This document shows positions 51,114 to 59,871 of a stretch of 64,000 nt of DNA, one piece after another. The position numbers and the translations under genes are program-made. The stretch is taken from positions 62,001 to 126,000 of the forward strand of contig NZ_FODS01000001.1 of assembly GCF_900110425.1 (NCBI RefSeq), given 5' to 3'. Origin of the DNA: Salinihabitans flavidus (lineage in GTDB: Bacteria > Pseudomonadota > Alphaproteobacteria > Rhodobacterales > Rhodobacteraceae). Below the pieces are notes generated by a model. That model saw only the letters and a list, made by a program, of their open reading frames with translations. It did not search any database and was not told the DNA's origin. Position 1 is the first letter of the stretch. Every line of letters starts with the position of its first letter.

Positions 51114-54100
51114 ATGTGTGCCCAAAACATATCATTGGAGTCTTCCCCCTACATCGGCACCCCGCTTGATGACCAGATGTTTCAGGTCAATACGGTTTTC
51201 ACCCGCGATTTCCTTGATCCGGGCGGTCCGTTCGATCGCATGATTCAGGATATGAACTGGTCCGCGCTTCGCTTTCCGGGCGGCACGGTGACGGAGGAGC
51301 TGTTCGGGCCCGGCACCGATTTCTCGGAGCAGTTCTTCGACACCAGCACCCCGAGCGGCGTTGACCCCGATGGCGACAATTCCCGCATCCTGACCGCGCC
51401 CGCAGCCTTCAAATACACGTGGGATCGGGACATGGACCTGCAATACGTCCTGCCCACGGAGAGATACTTCAGTGATGTGGAAGACCCCGACACCGGCCTG
51501 CGCGAACCCACCCCTTTTGGCCTTTACCGGCTGGTGGATCGCGTGGACCGCATGATCGAGGGGGACTACGGCCCCGCCAACATCACCATGTTCGAGCTTG
51601 GCAACGAGTTCTGGTATCAGGACGACCGCCAGACCCCTGCGGAATACGGGGCCATGGTCAACGAGCTGTCCTCCAGTCTGGAGTTCATCTTCGACAATCA
51701 CGAACAGGATCTCAGCACGCCAGCCAGCTGGATACGGCCCGAAATCGCCATGCAGGCCGGTCCCGGCTGGTTGCCGGAGGCGAACGGGCTCATTCAGGAT
51801 GAGCTTTCGCTTTCGGCCCGGCAGGGAATCGACGCGGTCGTGACCCACTACTATCCGCGCACCTATGACGCCGCGAGCGGCAAGGATCGGCATTTCGACC
51901 GGCTTGATGAATGGGGGGACATGCCCGGCGGCAATCCGAATCTGGAATACTATATTTCCGAATGGAACGTCTCCAACCGGTCGGACATGGACGGTCTGGA
52001 ACACGCCTCCGCCATGCCCGAGATCATGAGCCATCTTGTCGACCGGGATGTCGATTTCGCGGCGGTCTGGGGCACGCAATACTTCAATCTCGGCTCCCGT
52101 CTGGCGAAGCTCTACACCGACGAGGACGCACCCGGCGGCCTGGACTACACCCTCACCGCGCCGGGCGAGGTGTATCGCATGATGAGCCACGATGTCCGCG
52201 GCCTTCGGCACATCGACATCAACACGCCCGAGACCCTACGCGACGCCATCGGCACACCGCCCGAAGAGCGCGCGCCCGAAGAGCGCGAACAGCTTACCAT
52301 GCACGCCTTCGGAGACGGCGACAAAACGGTGATCTTTGTCTCCTCGCGCAGCGATCAGCCGATCGACGTGACCTTGCAGGATGATGGGCTGCTGCCGGAT
52401 TATCACCACCTCTGGGGCGAACAGCTTGGCGTGATCGACGACCCCACAACCGGCGATCTCGACGAGGGTGACCCGACATCGCACTTGTCCCGGCCCTATA
52501 TCCAGACGCTCGGCCGCTCGCAGCTTGAATCCGGCGACGGGATCACGTTTCAGCTCGGCCCCTATGAAATCATGGAGCTTGAATTCACCACCGCGGAGAT
52601 GGGCGTGCGCATGTCCGGGCACGATCAGGTCGTGGACCCCACCGCCAACTACAACGACACGCTGGACGGCAGCGCCTATGACGACACGATCAGCGGCCAG
52701 TTCGGGGATGACGAGTTGCGCGGCCACGCCGGCAATGACGTTCTGATCGGCGGCGAGGGGAACGATTACCTTGGCGGCTGGCGGGGGGAGGACACGCTCA
52801 ACGCGGGCGATGGCAATGACACGCTGGTCGGCGGCCCCGGCAGCGACGTTCTGATCGCCGGCGGCGGCGAAAACGATCTGCGCGGCGGGGATTATGGCGG
52901 CCGCGACGGCAGCGAGGTCAATCACTTCATCGTCGATGTCGCCGGCCTGACCACGATTTCCGATCTCGACCCCAACGCGGGCGAAAGCATCAGCTTCCTG
53001 CGCAACTACGAGACTGCGGAAGATGTCTGGGACCGGGCCACCACCGAAGACGGCGATCTGGTGATCGACCACGACGCGGGCGGCACGACGCGGCTGGCGG
53101 GGATGGGCACGCGCCTTGGCACATTCGAAAGCTTCCAGGCCGTTCTGGCCGATTTTCAGGGCGACTCCCCCATCGAGGATGAAGTCGATACCCTGCTGCA
53201 AGAGCCGCCCGACGGCTCCATCCCGAACTATGACATCCCCGGGGATCCACAACCCGAGGAACCACCCGAGGAGCAGCGCATCGTCGAAGAGCTGCTACTG
53301 GTCGGGAGCAATGATGAACTCGCGGCGTATATGCAGTCCCTTGACGAGGACGCCCGGAACGGGCTGCTCGACTACATCAATCCCGATATTTTCATGATCA
53401 CGGCGACAGGCTCCACCACCGTGACATTTCTCAACAACCTGCCAAGCGAGGGCGTGCAGCAGTTCTTCGGTTCGATTGCGCCGCAAACCCTGGATGTCTG
53501 GGCGCTCAAGACCGCCGCGAATTTCGCCGAGGGCACCTATACGGAGCTGCCGCAGCTTGACGCCGACATATTGCAGGGCTTTCTCGACGGGATCAGCCAT
53601 GACGTGCTTCTCGACTACTACTTCTCCTACTCCGAGGATCAGCGCACCGCCGCCGCCGAGGGTTTCTGGGAGGCGATCCCGGAGACAGACGGCATGGACC
53701 TGTCGCAGATCTTCGGGCTGGACCCCGATGAGATCGACGAGCGGCGCGTCGCCTTCGAAAACGGTGAGGCGGTGCCGCTCTGGCAGGAATATGTCGTCCC
53801 CGAGCGCGTGAAGGACAACCCCGATTTCGAAGACCTGCTTGCCCAATTGGAAGAGGACGAGGAGGAGGAAGAGGACGAGGACGACGACGAGGACGACGAA
53901 GACGAAGAGGACGACGGAACCGGCAGTGGTGGAGGGGGCTGCTTCGTGGCCACCTGCGCCTATGGCGACTACGATCACCCCGACGTCGCCTTCCTGCGCC
54001 TTTACCGTGATCTGGAACTGACCACGCACCCGGCGGGCCGCGCCTTCATCCGCGTTTACTATGCAATCGGTCCATGGCTTGCCGATGCGATCCGGCCCGT

Positions 54101-54278
54101 CCCGCCGCTTCGTCGGCTGGCGCGGGCCGTCCTTGCGCGCAAGGTGGCGCGGATGCAGCGGCGCAGGGCATCGCCGCCTAGCGGATCACATGCACCGCGC
54201 AATGGGCATGGCGCACGACCCGCGCCGCCGTGGAGCCGAGGAAATAGTCGCTCAGCCCCGGATCGTGCGAGGCGATGA
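51114..54278 (+). CDS. Glycoside-hydrolase-like protein with RTX repeats and CFI-box C-terminus
   Basis: A 1054-residue protein without a signal peptide. The N-terminal TIM-barrel-like part (about 1-500) has the two clan GH-A acids: MFELGNEFW (Glu 165, acid/base) and YYISEWNVS (Glu 283, nucleophile). It recalls GH39/GH51/GH79-type glycosidases. Residues 512-605 hold five to six RTX calcium-binding nonapeptides (GNDVLIGGEGNDYLGG), which implies type I secretion. A helical region (about 650-910), an acidic run (913-936) and a CFI-box-like domain (GGGCFVATCAYGDYDHPDVA, from about 938) follow. The last 39 residues are Arg/Pro-rich and run 101 bases into the convergent stress protein gene. Confidence 0.85.
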   Translation: MCAQNISLESSPYIGTPLDDQMFQVNTVFTRDFLDPGGPFDRMIQDMNWSALRFPGGTVTEELFGPGTDFSEQFFDTSTPSGVDPDGDNSRILTAPAAFKYTWDRDMDLQYVLPTERYFSDVEDPDTGLREPTPFGLYRLVDRVDRMIEGDYGPANITMFELGNEFWYQDDRQTPAEYGAMVNELSSSLEFIFDNHEQDLSTPASWIRPEIAMQAGPGWLPEANGLIQDELSLSARQGIDAVVTHYYPRTYDAASGKDRHFDRLDEWGDMPGGNPNLEYYISEWNVSNRSDMDGLEHASAMPEIMSHLVDRDVDFAAVWGTQYFNLGSRLAKLYTDEDAPGGLDYTLTAPGEVYRMMSHDVRGLRHIDINTPETLRDAIGTPPEERAPEEREQLTMHAFGDGDKTVIFVSSRSDQPIDVTLQDDGLLPDYHHLWGEQLGVIDDPTTGDLDEGDPTSHLSRPYIQTLGRSQLESGDGITFQLGPYEIMELEFTTAEMGVRMSGHDQVVDPTANYNDTLDGSAYDDTISGQFGDDELRGHAGNDVLIGGEGNDYLGGWRGEDTLNAGDGNDTLVGGPGSDVLIAGGGENDLRGGDYGGRDGSEVNHFIVDVAGLTTISDLDPNAGESISFLRNYETAEDVWDRATTEDGDLVIDHDAGGTTRLAGMGTRLGTFESFQAVLADFQGDSPIEDEVDTLLQEPPDGSIPNYDIPGDPQPEEPPEEQRIVEELLLVGSNDELAAYMQSLDEDARNGLLDYINPDIFMITATGSTTVTFLNNLPSEGVQQFFGSIAPQTLDVWALKTAANFAEGTYTELPQLDADILQGFLDGISHDVLLDYYFSYSEDQRTAAAEGFWEAIPETDGMDLSQIFGLDPDEIDERRVAFENGEAVPLWQEYVVPERVKDNPDFEDLLAQLEEDEEEEEDEDDDEDDEDEEDDGTGSGGGGCFVATCAYGDYDHPDVAFLRLYRDLELTTHPAGRAFIRVYYAIGPWLADAIRPVPPLRRLARAVLARKVARMQRRRASPPSGSHAPRNGHGARPAPPWSRGNSRSAPDRARR

Positions 54279-54585
54279 CGATGCAATCGACCTCCTTCTC
54301 GGCGGCCCAGTCGAGGATCGTGCGTCCCGAATGACCCGACACCACCGCGGCCTTCACATCCTTGACCCCGCCCAGCTCCGCCTTGAGCCAGGCTACCATC
54401 TCGTCCCGGTTGCGTTCGAGCTGCCCGGCGGGCAGTTGCGATTCGATATATCCGGGGATCATCTCGATCACTGTCAGCGCGGTGATCGTCGCGCCCTCAT
54501 CGGCCAGCATCCGCGCCACGTTGAGCGCCTTTCCCGTATCGCGCGTATGATCGGGGGCAATGGGAACGAGGATATTCTTGTACAT
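54178..54585 (-). CDS. Universal stress protein (UspA family), tandem copy B
   Basis: A 135-residue UspA-domain protein starting MYKNILVPIAPDHTRDTGKA. The nucleotide-binding end ASHDPGLSDYFLGSTAARVV carries a G-S pair that fits the ATP-binding UspA type. Nearly half of its residues match the neighbour upstream (54619-55026), so the pair arose by duplication. The 3' end overlaps the convergent glycosidase gene by 101 bases. Confidence 0.92.
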   Translation of the reverse strand: MYKNILVPIAPDHTRDTGKALNVARMLADEGATITALTVIEMIPGYIESQLPAGQLERNRDEMVAWLKAELGGVKDVKAAVVSGHSGRTILDWAAEKEVDCIVIASHDPGLSDYFLGSTAARVVRHAHCAVHVIR

Positions 54586-54618
54586 TCTGTCTCTCCTGTC
54601 TGAATGAGTGCGGCGCGC

Positions 54619-55026
54619 TCAGCGCAGTACATGCACCGCGCAATGCGCATGGCGCACCACATGGGCGGCGGTGGAGCCAAGGAAGTAGTCCTGCAATCCC
54701 GGCTTGTGCGAGGCGACGATGATGCAATCGGCCCCGATCTCGGCGGCGTAATCCAGAATACCGCGCCCGGCGTGACCGTCCGTCACCACCCCGTGCGCGC
54801 CCGGCAACCGGGCGGCCAGATCGTTCAACGCCCCCTCGACCGCCCTGCGCGCCTCTTCGCGGTAGCCTTCGGGAAAATAATCCACCGCATAGGAGGGCAC
54901 CTTCTCCATCACGTGCAAAAGCGTGATGTCCGCGCCCTTATCGGCCAGCATCCGCGCCACGTCCATCGCGGTATCCGTCTCGCGGTCCTCGTCGAAGGAC
55001 ACGGGAATAAGAATGCTCTTGTACAT
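54619..55026 (-). CDS. Universal stress protein (UspA family), tandem copy A
   Basis: A 135-residue UspA-domain protein. The start at 55026 (MYKSILIPVSFDEDRETDTA) follows AGGAG; the frame is open 21 codons further. The end ASHKPGLQDYFLGSTAAHVV is close to that of copy B. The last eight residues of the two copies are almost the same. The ABM gene ends 69 bases upstream on the same strand, so all three may be cotranscribed. Confidence 0.92.
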   Translation of the reverse strand: MYKSILIPVSFDEDRETDTAMDVARMLADKGADITLLHVMEKVPSYAVDYFPEGYREEARRAVEGALNDLAARLPGAHGVVTDGHAGRGILDYAAEIGADCIIVASHKPGLQDYFLGSTAAHVVRHAHCAVHVLR

Positions 55027-55095
55027 TGAAATCTCCTGCTTGCGTCCCGCCGAGCCTATCATCACGGCCCGGCACGGGGTTTGATCCAAGTCACG

Positions 55096-55422
55096 TCAGC
55101 CCGGATCGAAGGCCGCGACCACGTCATACATCACCGGCTCGAAACTCTTGCACATGTCGTTGATCTTGCGGTTGCGTTCGCGCATCTCCGTGGTGCGCAG
55201 CATCGCCATGAAATCCTCGCGCTTTTCCCACTGCGAGTAGTTGGCGATCCTTGTCTGCGCGTCGTTCACATGCAGACCCGCGGCGATGAACCCGGGCTGT
55301 TTCGAGATGAAATTCTCATAGGCATCGACCAGCGCCTCCATGACATCCTGACAGGTGCCCGGCGTCATTTCAAACGTGGTGATGACGGTCTGAAGCTGCG
55401 CATCCTTGGCGATCGTGGGCAT
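55096..55422 (-). CDS. Antibiotic biosynthesis monooxygenase (ABM) domain protein
   Basis: A 108-residue dimeric alpha/beta-barrel protein of the ABM superfamily. The pattern TFEMTPGTCQDVMEALVDAY, QPGFIAAGLHVNDAQTRI and NYSQWEKREDFMAML is typical. Members include quinol monooxygenases and heme-degrading enzymes; without marked active-site residues the reaction stays open. Upstream of two stress protein genes on the same strand; GGAGGATGAG precedes the ATG. Confidence 0.85.
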   Translation of the reverse strand: MPTIAKDAQLQTVITTFEMTPGTCQDVMEALVDAYENFISKQPGFIAAGLHVNDAQTRIANYSQWEKREDFMAMLRTTEMRERNRKINDMCKSFEPVMYDVVAAFDPG

Positions 55423-55506
55423 CTCATCCTCCTTCGTTCCCGATCAGACTAACCCGGTCGCAAGCGCTGTGGCTACAGCCAATCGAACAGGTGGCGTCCC
55501 CGCGCG

Positions 55507-55523
55507 CATTAACGATTTCTTCA
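55507..55523 (+). promoter_or_regulatory. CtrA-like box upstream of the exported protein gene at 55561
   Basis: TTAA-N7-TTCACC, the same arrangement as the box before comM at 18152 (shared TTAAC-N3-TTCTTCACC). A further TTAACG lies 15 bases on. Distance to the next ATG is about 38 bases. CtrA control is inferred from similarity to the consensus only. Confidence 0.35.
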
Positions 55524-55560
55524 CCTTCCTGCGAAAATGGTTAACGCTGAAGGAGGCGCC

Positions 55561-56223
55561 ATGATCAGGCTATTGCTGATTGTGCTTCTGATCGGCACGC
55601 AGGCGCAGGCAGGTCCATGGCTGCGCGATACGGGGCGCGTCTTCACCGCCACGGGCCTGACGCTGTCGCGCCCGCTGACGGGGGGCGCGGTGCGCCATGT
55701 GACCACCTTCTATTCTGAATGGGGCGTCAGCGAGAGGCTGACCATCGGGCTGGATGGCTGGTCCGCGCCGGGCCAGAGTTTCGCTGGCGTATTCTTCTCG
55801 CGCCTGCCGCTGTGGCGGGGGGCCGGCGGGGATCTCTGGGCCGCCGAGTTCGGCACCGGGCAACACATCGACGCCACCGGCAGCCGCCTGATCGTGCGGC
55901 CGGGGCTGTCCTGGGGGCGCGGGCTGACCACGAAGGTGGGGGCGGGCTGGCTCTCCACCGACGCGCGGCTCACGCTGTCGCCCGGAGCGGGCCTGCTCGG
56001 CGGCAAGATCGAATCGACCTATGGCGTCGCGCTGCGGCCCGGCCTTTCGCTCATGGCGCAACTCACACTGGAACAGACACGCGGCGGACGCGTGCACTGG
56101 ACGGCGACGCCATCGGTCGTGCTGCGGCTCGATTCCGCGCGGCGCCTGCAACTGTCGGGATTCGGCCAGAGTTTCGGCGGCGGCACCGCCGGCGTCAAAA
56201 TCGTGATCTGGCAAGAGTTCTGA
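55561..56223 (+). CDS. Exported beta-rich protein of unknown function
   Basis: A 220-residue protein starting MIRLLLIVLLIGTQAQAGPW, with signal peptide cleaved after AQA. The mature part is rich in alternating polar and hydrophobic residues, glycine and aromatic ends (GWSAPGQSFAGVFFSRLPLW, LIVRPGLSWGRGL). It ends in Phe after FGGGTAGVKIVIWQ, as outer membrane beta-barrels often do. A small outer membrane protein is likely, but I do not recognise a family. GAAGGAGG precedes the start. Confidence 0.72.
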   Translation: MIRLLLIVLLIGTQAQAGPWLRDTGRVFTATGLTLSRPLTGGAVRHVTTFYSEWGVSERLTIGLDGWSAPGQSFAGVFFSRLPLWRGAGGDLWAAEFGTGQHIDATGSRLIVRPGLSWGRGLTTKVGAGWLSTDARLTLSPGAGLLGGKIESTYGVALRPGLSLMAQLTLEQTRGGRVHWTATPSVVLRLDSARRLQLSGFGQSFGGGTAGVKIVIWQEF

Positions 56224-56302
56224 ATGAATTGTCTTTATCCCGCGTTTACGGCATGATCTGCGCGATAGCTCGCGGTTCAGATCGAACGAGGGACGAAACA
56301 CC

Positions 56303-56623
56303 ATGAAGACCATGATCGCCACCACCTGCGCGGCCGCCCTTGTGGTCGCCATGACCGCCCCTGCGGTGCTGGCAGGGCCGATCTCCAGCGCCTGCCTGCA
56401 ATCGGATCGCGCGGCGAAATCCAGAAGCCTTTGCGGCTGCATACAGCAGGTCGCAGATCAGGCCCTCACGCGCTCAGAGCAACGTATCGCCGCCGGCTTC
56501 TTCCGCGATCCGCACAAGGCGCAGGAAGTCCGCCAATCGCGCAGCCACTCCAACGAGGTGTTCTGGAAGCGGTATTCAGAGTTCGGCACCATCGTCGCGG
56601 CGAGTTGCGGCCACCTGGGCTGA
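56303..56623 (+). CDS. Small exported cysteine-containing protein
   Basis: A 106-residue protein with a signal peptide ending at VLAGP. The mature 80 residues hold SACLQSDRAAKSRSLCGCIQ and a final cysteine, with a long helix rich in charged residues (EQRIAAGFFRDPHKAQEVRQ). Similar short proteins are, to my knowledge, common in roseobacters without assigned function. It follows the 55561 gene by 79 bases and may share its promoter. Confidence 0.7.
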   Translation: MKTMIATTCAAALVVAMTAPAVLAGPISSACLQSDRAAKSRSLCGCIQQVADQALTRSEQRIAAGFFRDPHKAQEVRQSRSHSNEVFWKRYSEFGTIVAASCGHLG

Positions 56624-56803
56624 TCCACACCCCCCGGCAGGCTGGACATCCGCTCTGACGCGGGGCCGGCGCCCGGTTTCGAGTTTTCGAATATCCCGCT
56701 GGGGCACGCAGTGCGCATTCGCACTCTGCCAAGTCCCGACTTGACCCGCGACCCTCTTTAGTTTCACAAAAGACAAAACTACCACCGCATGAGAGGGCCG
56801 GTC

Positions 56804-57769
56804 ATGCCGACGAAAGGCGTCACCCTGCGCGGGCTGGAGGTGTTCGAGGCCCTCGCTGCCTCAGGCTCTGTCGCCCATGCCGCCGAAGCCACGGGGCTGA
56901 GCCAGCCCGCGGTCAGCCAGCAGTTGCGCAACCTTGAGGCCGCGCTTGGCGCCGAGCTCGTCAACCACGGCCGGCGCCCGATGCAACTCACTCCGGCGGG
57001 GCGCAGCTTTCTGGCGCGCACTCACTCGGTGCTGTCGGAACTGCGGCTGGCCCAATCGGAGCTTACGGTGATGGATCTGTCCCATCTGACCACGCTCAAC
57101 ATGGGAATCATCGACGATTTCGACAACGATCTGACACCGCGCCTCGTCACTGTTCTGGCCGAAAGCCTGACCCGCTGCCGATTCCGCCTGATCACCGCCG
57201 CCAGCCACGATATCACCGCCGCCATGCGCGAACGCCGACTGCACATCGGGGTCGCCGCCACCACCGGAGAGGTGATCGACGGCGTCAACGAATATCCGCT
57301 GGTGCGCGATCCCTTCATCCTCGTGGCGCCCGCCTCCCGCACCGGCAAGGCCCCCCCGTCGCTTCAGGATCTTCAGGCCATGCCCCTTCTGCGCTATGAC
57401 CGTGCGCAGCTCATTTCCCGCCAGATCGAGGCGCATCTGGCGCGCGCGCAGCTTAGCTTTCCCGAACGTTTCGAGATCGGCAGCCATCTGGCACTCATGG
57501 CGATGGTGGCGCGCGGCATCGGCTGGGCGGTGACGACACCTCTGGGCTTCATGCGCGCGGCGCGCTTTCACGACAGGATCAATGCCTATCCGCTGCCGCT
57601 CACGCCCTTCGCGCGGACGATCTCGCTTTTCGCCGCCGCCGACTGGGCCGACCGCGTGCCGCGCGACGTGGCGGGGACCATGCGGCGGCTGGTGCAGGAT
57701 CAGATCATCACGCCCGCGCAGCGCGCCCTGCCCTTCCTTGAGGACGATCTGCGCCTCATCGACGGCTGA
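56804..57769 (+). CDS. LysR-type transcriptional regulator
   Basis: A 321-residue LysR-family regulator. The N-terminal winged helix-turn-helix is LEVFEALAASGSVAHAAEAT followed by GLSQPAVSQQLRNLEAALGA. The effector-binding domain follows from about residue 90. Start at 56804 because GAGAGGG is about seven bases ahead; an ATG five codons earlier is possible. The neighbours do not define a target. The degenerate KDGal-kinase gene converges from the other strand, 24 bases between stops. Confidence 0.9.
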   Translation: MPTKGVTLRGLEVFEALAASGSVAHAAEATGLSQPAVSQQLRNLEAALGAELVNHGRRPMQLTPAGRSFLARTHSVLSELRLAQSELTVMDLSHLTTLNMGIIDDFDNDLTPRLVTVLAESLTRCRFRLITAASHDITAAMRERRLHIGVAATTGEVIDGVNEYPLVRDPFILVAPASRTGKAPPSLQDLQAMPLLRYDRAQLISRQIEAHLARAQLSFPERFEIGSHLALMAMVARGIGWAVTTPLGFMRAARFHDRINAYPLPLTPFARTISLFAAADWADRVPRDVAGTMRRLVQDQIITPAQRALPFLEDDLRLIDG

Positions 57770-57793
57770 CCGTCCGCGCAGGCTTGCGCGCCC

Positions 57794-58495
57794 TCATTCC
57801 CGCGTCGTCCAGATTGCCTTGAGGCCCTCCAACCGCATGGACTCCTTGTCGAAAATCTCCACAGGCACACCCTGATCCCGAAGCGCCCCGGCATAGGGGT
57901 TCGGCCCGGCCAGAAGCACCTGCTGGCCCAGCCAATAGGGTTTCGTGGCCGCGATCTCCGCCCCGATCAGCGCCCCCCAGATCCGCGCCGCGCCCCCCTG
58001 GCCCAGCAGAGAGGCAAGCCGCTCGGGCCGGGTGACGACCTCTTCCAAGGCGGTATCGAATCCAGCGCCGCCCACCGGGTCTCCGGCACTCAGCGCACCG
58101 GCCAGTATCCCACTGACAAAGCTGCGGAAACTGATCACCTCCCCGGCGCTGACATGCGCCCAGACGCTGCGCGCGCCGGTGATGCACACCACCCCGTCCC
58201 AGCGCGGGCGCGGCGCCACCAGCCCGGCCAGAATGGCGATTTCCGCGCCCAGCCGATCTTCGGGCGTGGCTTGCCGCAACCCCTTGATAGCCCAGTGATC
58301 GCCTGTTTTCACCGGCGGCGCGATCACCGGGGCGGGCAGGGTCCGTTCCCCCTCGCCGATCATCACAACCGGAAGGCCGTTGCCGAGCTTCGCGGTTATC
58401 CCTTTCATATCAGCCGCTTGCGCTGTGAACCCGTCCGGCATCCGCCAGCCGTGCAGCCCGTTCGCCCCGCGCTCTGCCGCGATCCAGTCACTCAT
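57794..58495 (-). CDS. Degenerate 2-dehydro-3-deoxygalactonokinase (DgoK) homologue
   Basis: A 233-residue protein related to DgoK, which phosphorylates 2-dehydro-3-deoxygalactonate. It is about 60 residues shorter than normal DgoK. The N-terminus SDWIAAERGANGLHGWRM aligns with the usual WIAVDWGTxxLRAW, so the D-x-G-T phosphate loop is lost. The later PGTHxKWV motif reads TGARSVWAHV. The C-terminal half (RIWGALIGAEIAATKPYWLG, VLLAGPNPYAGAL) is well kept. The frame has no stop and coding bias looks normal, so it is a retained protein and not a fresh pseudogene. Kinase activity is unlikely. Confidence 0.8.
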   Translation of the reverse strand: MSDWIAAERGANGLHGWRMPDGFTAQAADMKGITAKLGNGLPVVMIGEGERTLPAPVIAPPVKTGDHWAIKGLRQATPEDRLGAEIAILAGLVAPRPRWDGVVCITGARSVWAHVSAGEVISFRSFVSGILAGALSAGDPVGGAGFDTALEEVVTRPERLASLLGQGGAARIWGALIGAEIAATKPYWLGQQVLLAGPNPYAGALRDQGVPVEIFDKESMRLEGLKAIWTTRE

Positions 58496-58603
58496 TCCGC
58501 GTCCCCCTTTGCCCCGTCTTTGACCCGCGCGGGCCGGCAAGGTCAAGCCTTGCCCGCGCCCGGCCCGCTTGCCACACTCTGCCAAGAACGGAAGGGGGCA
58601 CCT

Positions 58604-59305
58604 ATGACCACGGAAAAGATCGTGATCCTGACAGGAGCGGGCATTTCCGCCGAAAGCGGGCTGGGCACCTTTCGCGATGTCGGCGGGCTCTGGACGCAGC
58701 ACCGGATCGAGGATGTGGCCACGCCCGAGGGCTTTCACCGCGATCTCGATCTGGTCCACGGCTTCTACAACACCCGCCGCGCCAAAGCCGCCACCGCCAG
58801 ACCCAACGCCGCGCATGAGGCACTTGCACGGCTGGAACGCGAGCACCCGGGCGAGGTGGTGGTGGTGACGCAGAACGTCGATGATCTGCACGAAAGGGCC
58901 GGCTCCCGATCGGTTCTGCACATGCACGGGCGGATCGCCGGCGCGCTCTGCGGGGCCTGCGGCGGGCGCTGGCAAGCCCCTGACATCATGTCGAAAACAG
59001 ATGTCTGCCCGACGTGCGGGGCAACGGCGACGCGGCCCGATGTCGTCTGGTTCGGAGAGATCCCCCATCACATGGATGAAATCCTGCGGCATCTGTCACA
59101 GGCGGACCTGTTCGCCGCCATCGGCACCTCGGGCGAGGTTTATCCCGCCGCCGCCTTCGTGGAAGAGGCCGCTGCCGCCGGGGCGCATACGGTCGAGTTG
59201 AATCTCGATCCCTCGGCGCATGTCACGGCCTTCGCAGAGACGTTTTTCGGCCCGGCGACCGAGACCGTTCCACGCTGGGTGGCGCAGGAACTGGCCCGGT
59301 CCTGA
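58604..59305 (+). CDS. cobB: NAD-dependent protein deacylase (class III sirtuin, CobB-like)
   Basis: Removes acyl groups from lysine with NAD+. A 233-residue sirtuin starting MTTEKIVILTGAGISAESGL. The NAD motif GAGISAESGLGTFR, QNVDDLHERAGS and catalytic His in VLHMHGR (His 109) are present, as are two zinc pairs (CGAC and CPTC). Tyr and Arg in FYNTRR (residues 54-59) are the pair that selects succinyl or malonyl lysine in class III sirtuins. A GGAAGGGGG site precedes the ATG. It is divergent from the DgoK homologue. Confidence 0.94.
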   Translation: MTTEKIVILTGAGISAESGLGTFRDVGGLWTQHRIEDVATPEGFHRDLDLVHGFYNTRRAKAATARPNAAHEALARLEREHPGEVVVVTQNVDDLHERAGSRSVLHMHGRIAGALCGACGGRWQAPDIMSKTDVCPTCGATATRPDVVWFGEIPHHMDEILRHLSQADLFAAIGTSGEVYPAAAFVEEAAAAGAHTVELNLDPSAHVTAFAETFFGPATETVPRWVAQELARS

Positions 59306-59334
59306 TCGCAGGATGGCCGGGCCAGCGGCCGCAC

Positions 59335-59820
59335 TCAGTCGCCGTCGGTCATGCCATGACCGCCATGCGCCCCCTCGCGCGGCTTGCGGTCGAGGTCCAC
59401 CGGCACATCGACCGTGATTTCACCGGCCTTCTCGAAGATGAGCGTGACCGGCACAACGTCGCCATCCTTGAGCCGTCGTGTCAGGCCAAGGAACATCACA
59501 TGGTCCCCGCCGCGCATGAGCATATGCGATTGTCCGGCGGGAATGGCGAATCCGTCCGGCACATGCCGCATCTTCATCACCCCGTCGCCATCGTCGATGT
59601 GGGTGTGAAGCTCCACCCGCTCGGACATGTCGGCGCGGGCCTCGATCAGGCGATCATCCTCATCGCCGCCATTCTCGATCTTCATGAAGGCGGCGCCGGT
59701 CTTGGCCATCATGCCGGAGGTCCGGGCATAGGGCTCGTGAATGGCGATCTCGCTCCCGGCAAGGGCGGGGGCGGCGAAAAGGGCGGCGGCAAGCGCCACG
59801 GCAAGCGGTTTGAAGGACAT
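59335..59820 (-). CDS. PCu(A)C-type periplasmic copper chaperone
   Basis: A 161-residue exported copper-binding protein (DUF461). Start at 59820 (MSFKPLAVALAAALFAAPAL) with the signal cleaved after ALAG. The Cu(I) motif H-x10-M-x21-H-x-M is visible in VELHTHIDDGDGVMKMRHV and GQSHMLMRGGDHVMFLGL. The C-terminus is His-rich (GAHGGHGMTDGD), possibly a further copper site. The family delivers copper to the CuA site of cytochrome oxidase. The exported protein gene 51 bases upstream on the same strand is probably functionally linked. Confidence 0.92.
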   Translation of the reverse strand: MSFKPLAVALAAALFAAPALAGSEIAIHEPYARTSGMMAKTGAAFMKIENGGDEDDRLIEARADMSERVELHTHIDDGDGVMKMRHVPDGFAIPAGQSHMLMRGGDHVMFLGLTRRLKDGDVVPVTLIFEKAGEITVDVPVDLDRKPREGAHGGHGMTDGD

Positions 59821-59871
59821 TGCGTCTCTCCTCCTGATCTCTGATTTTACGGGTGTTTTCGGCAAGTCTGA

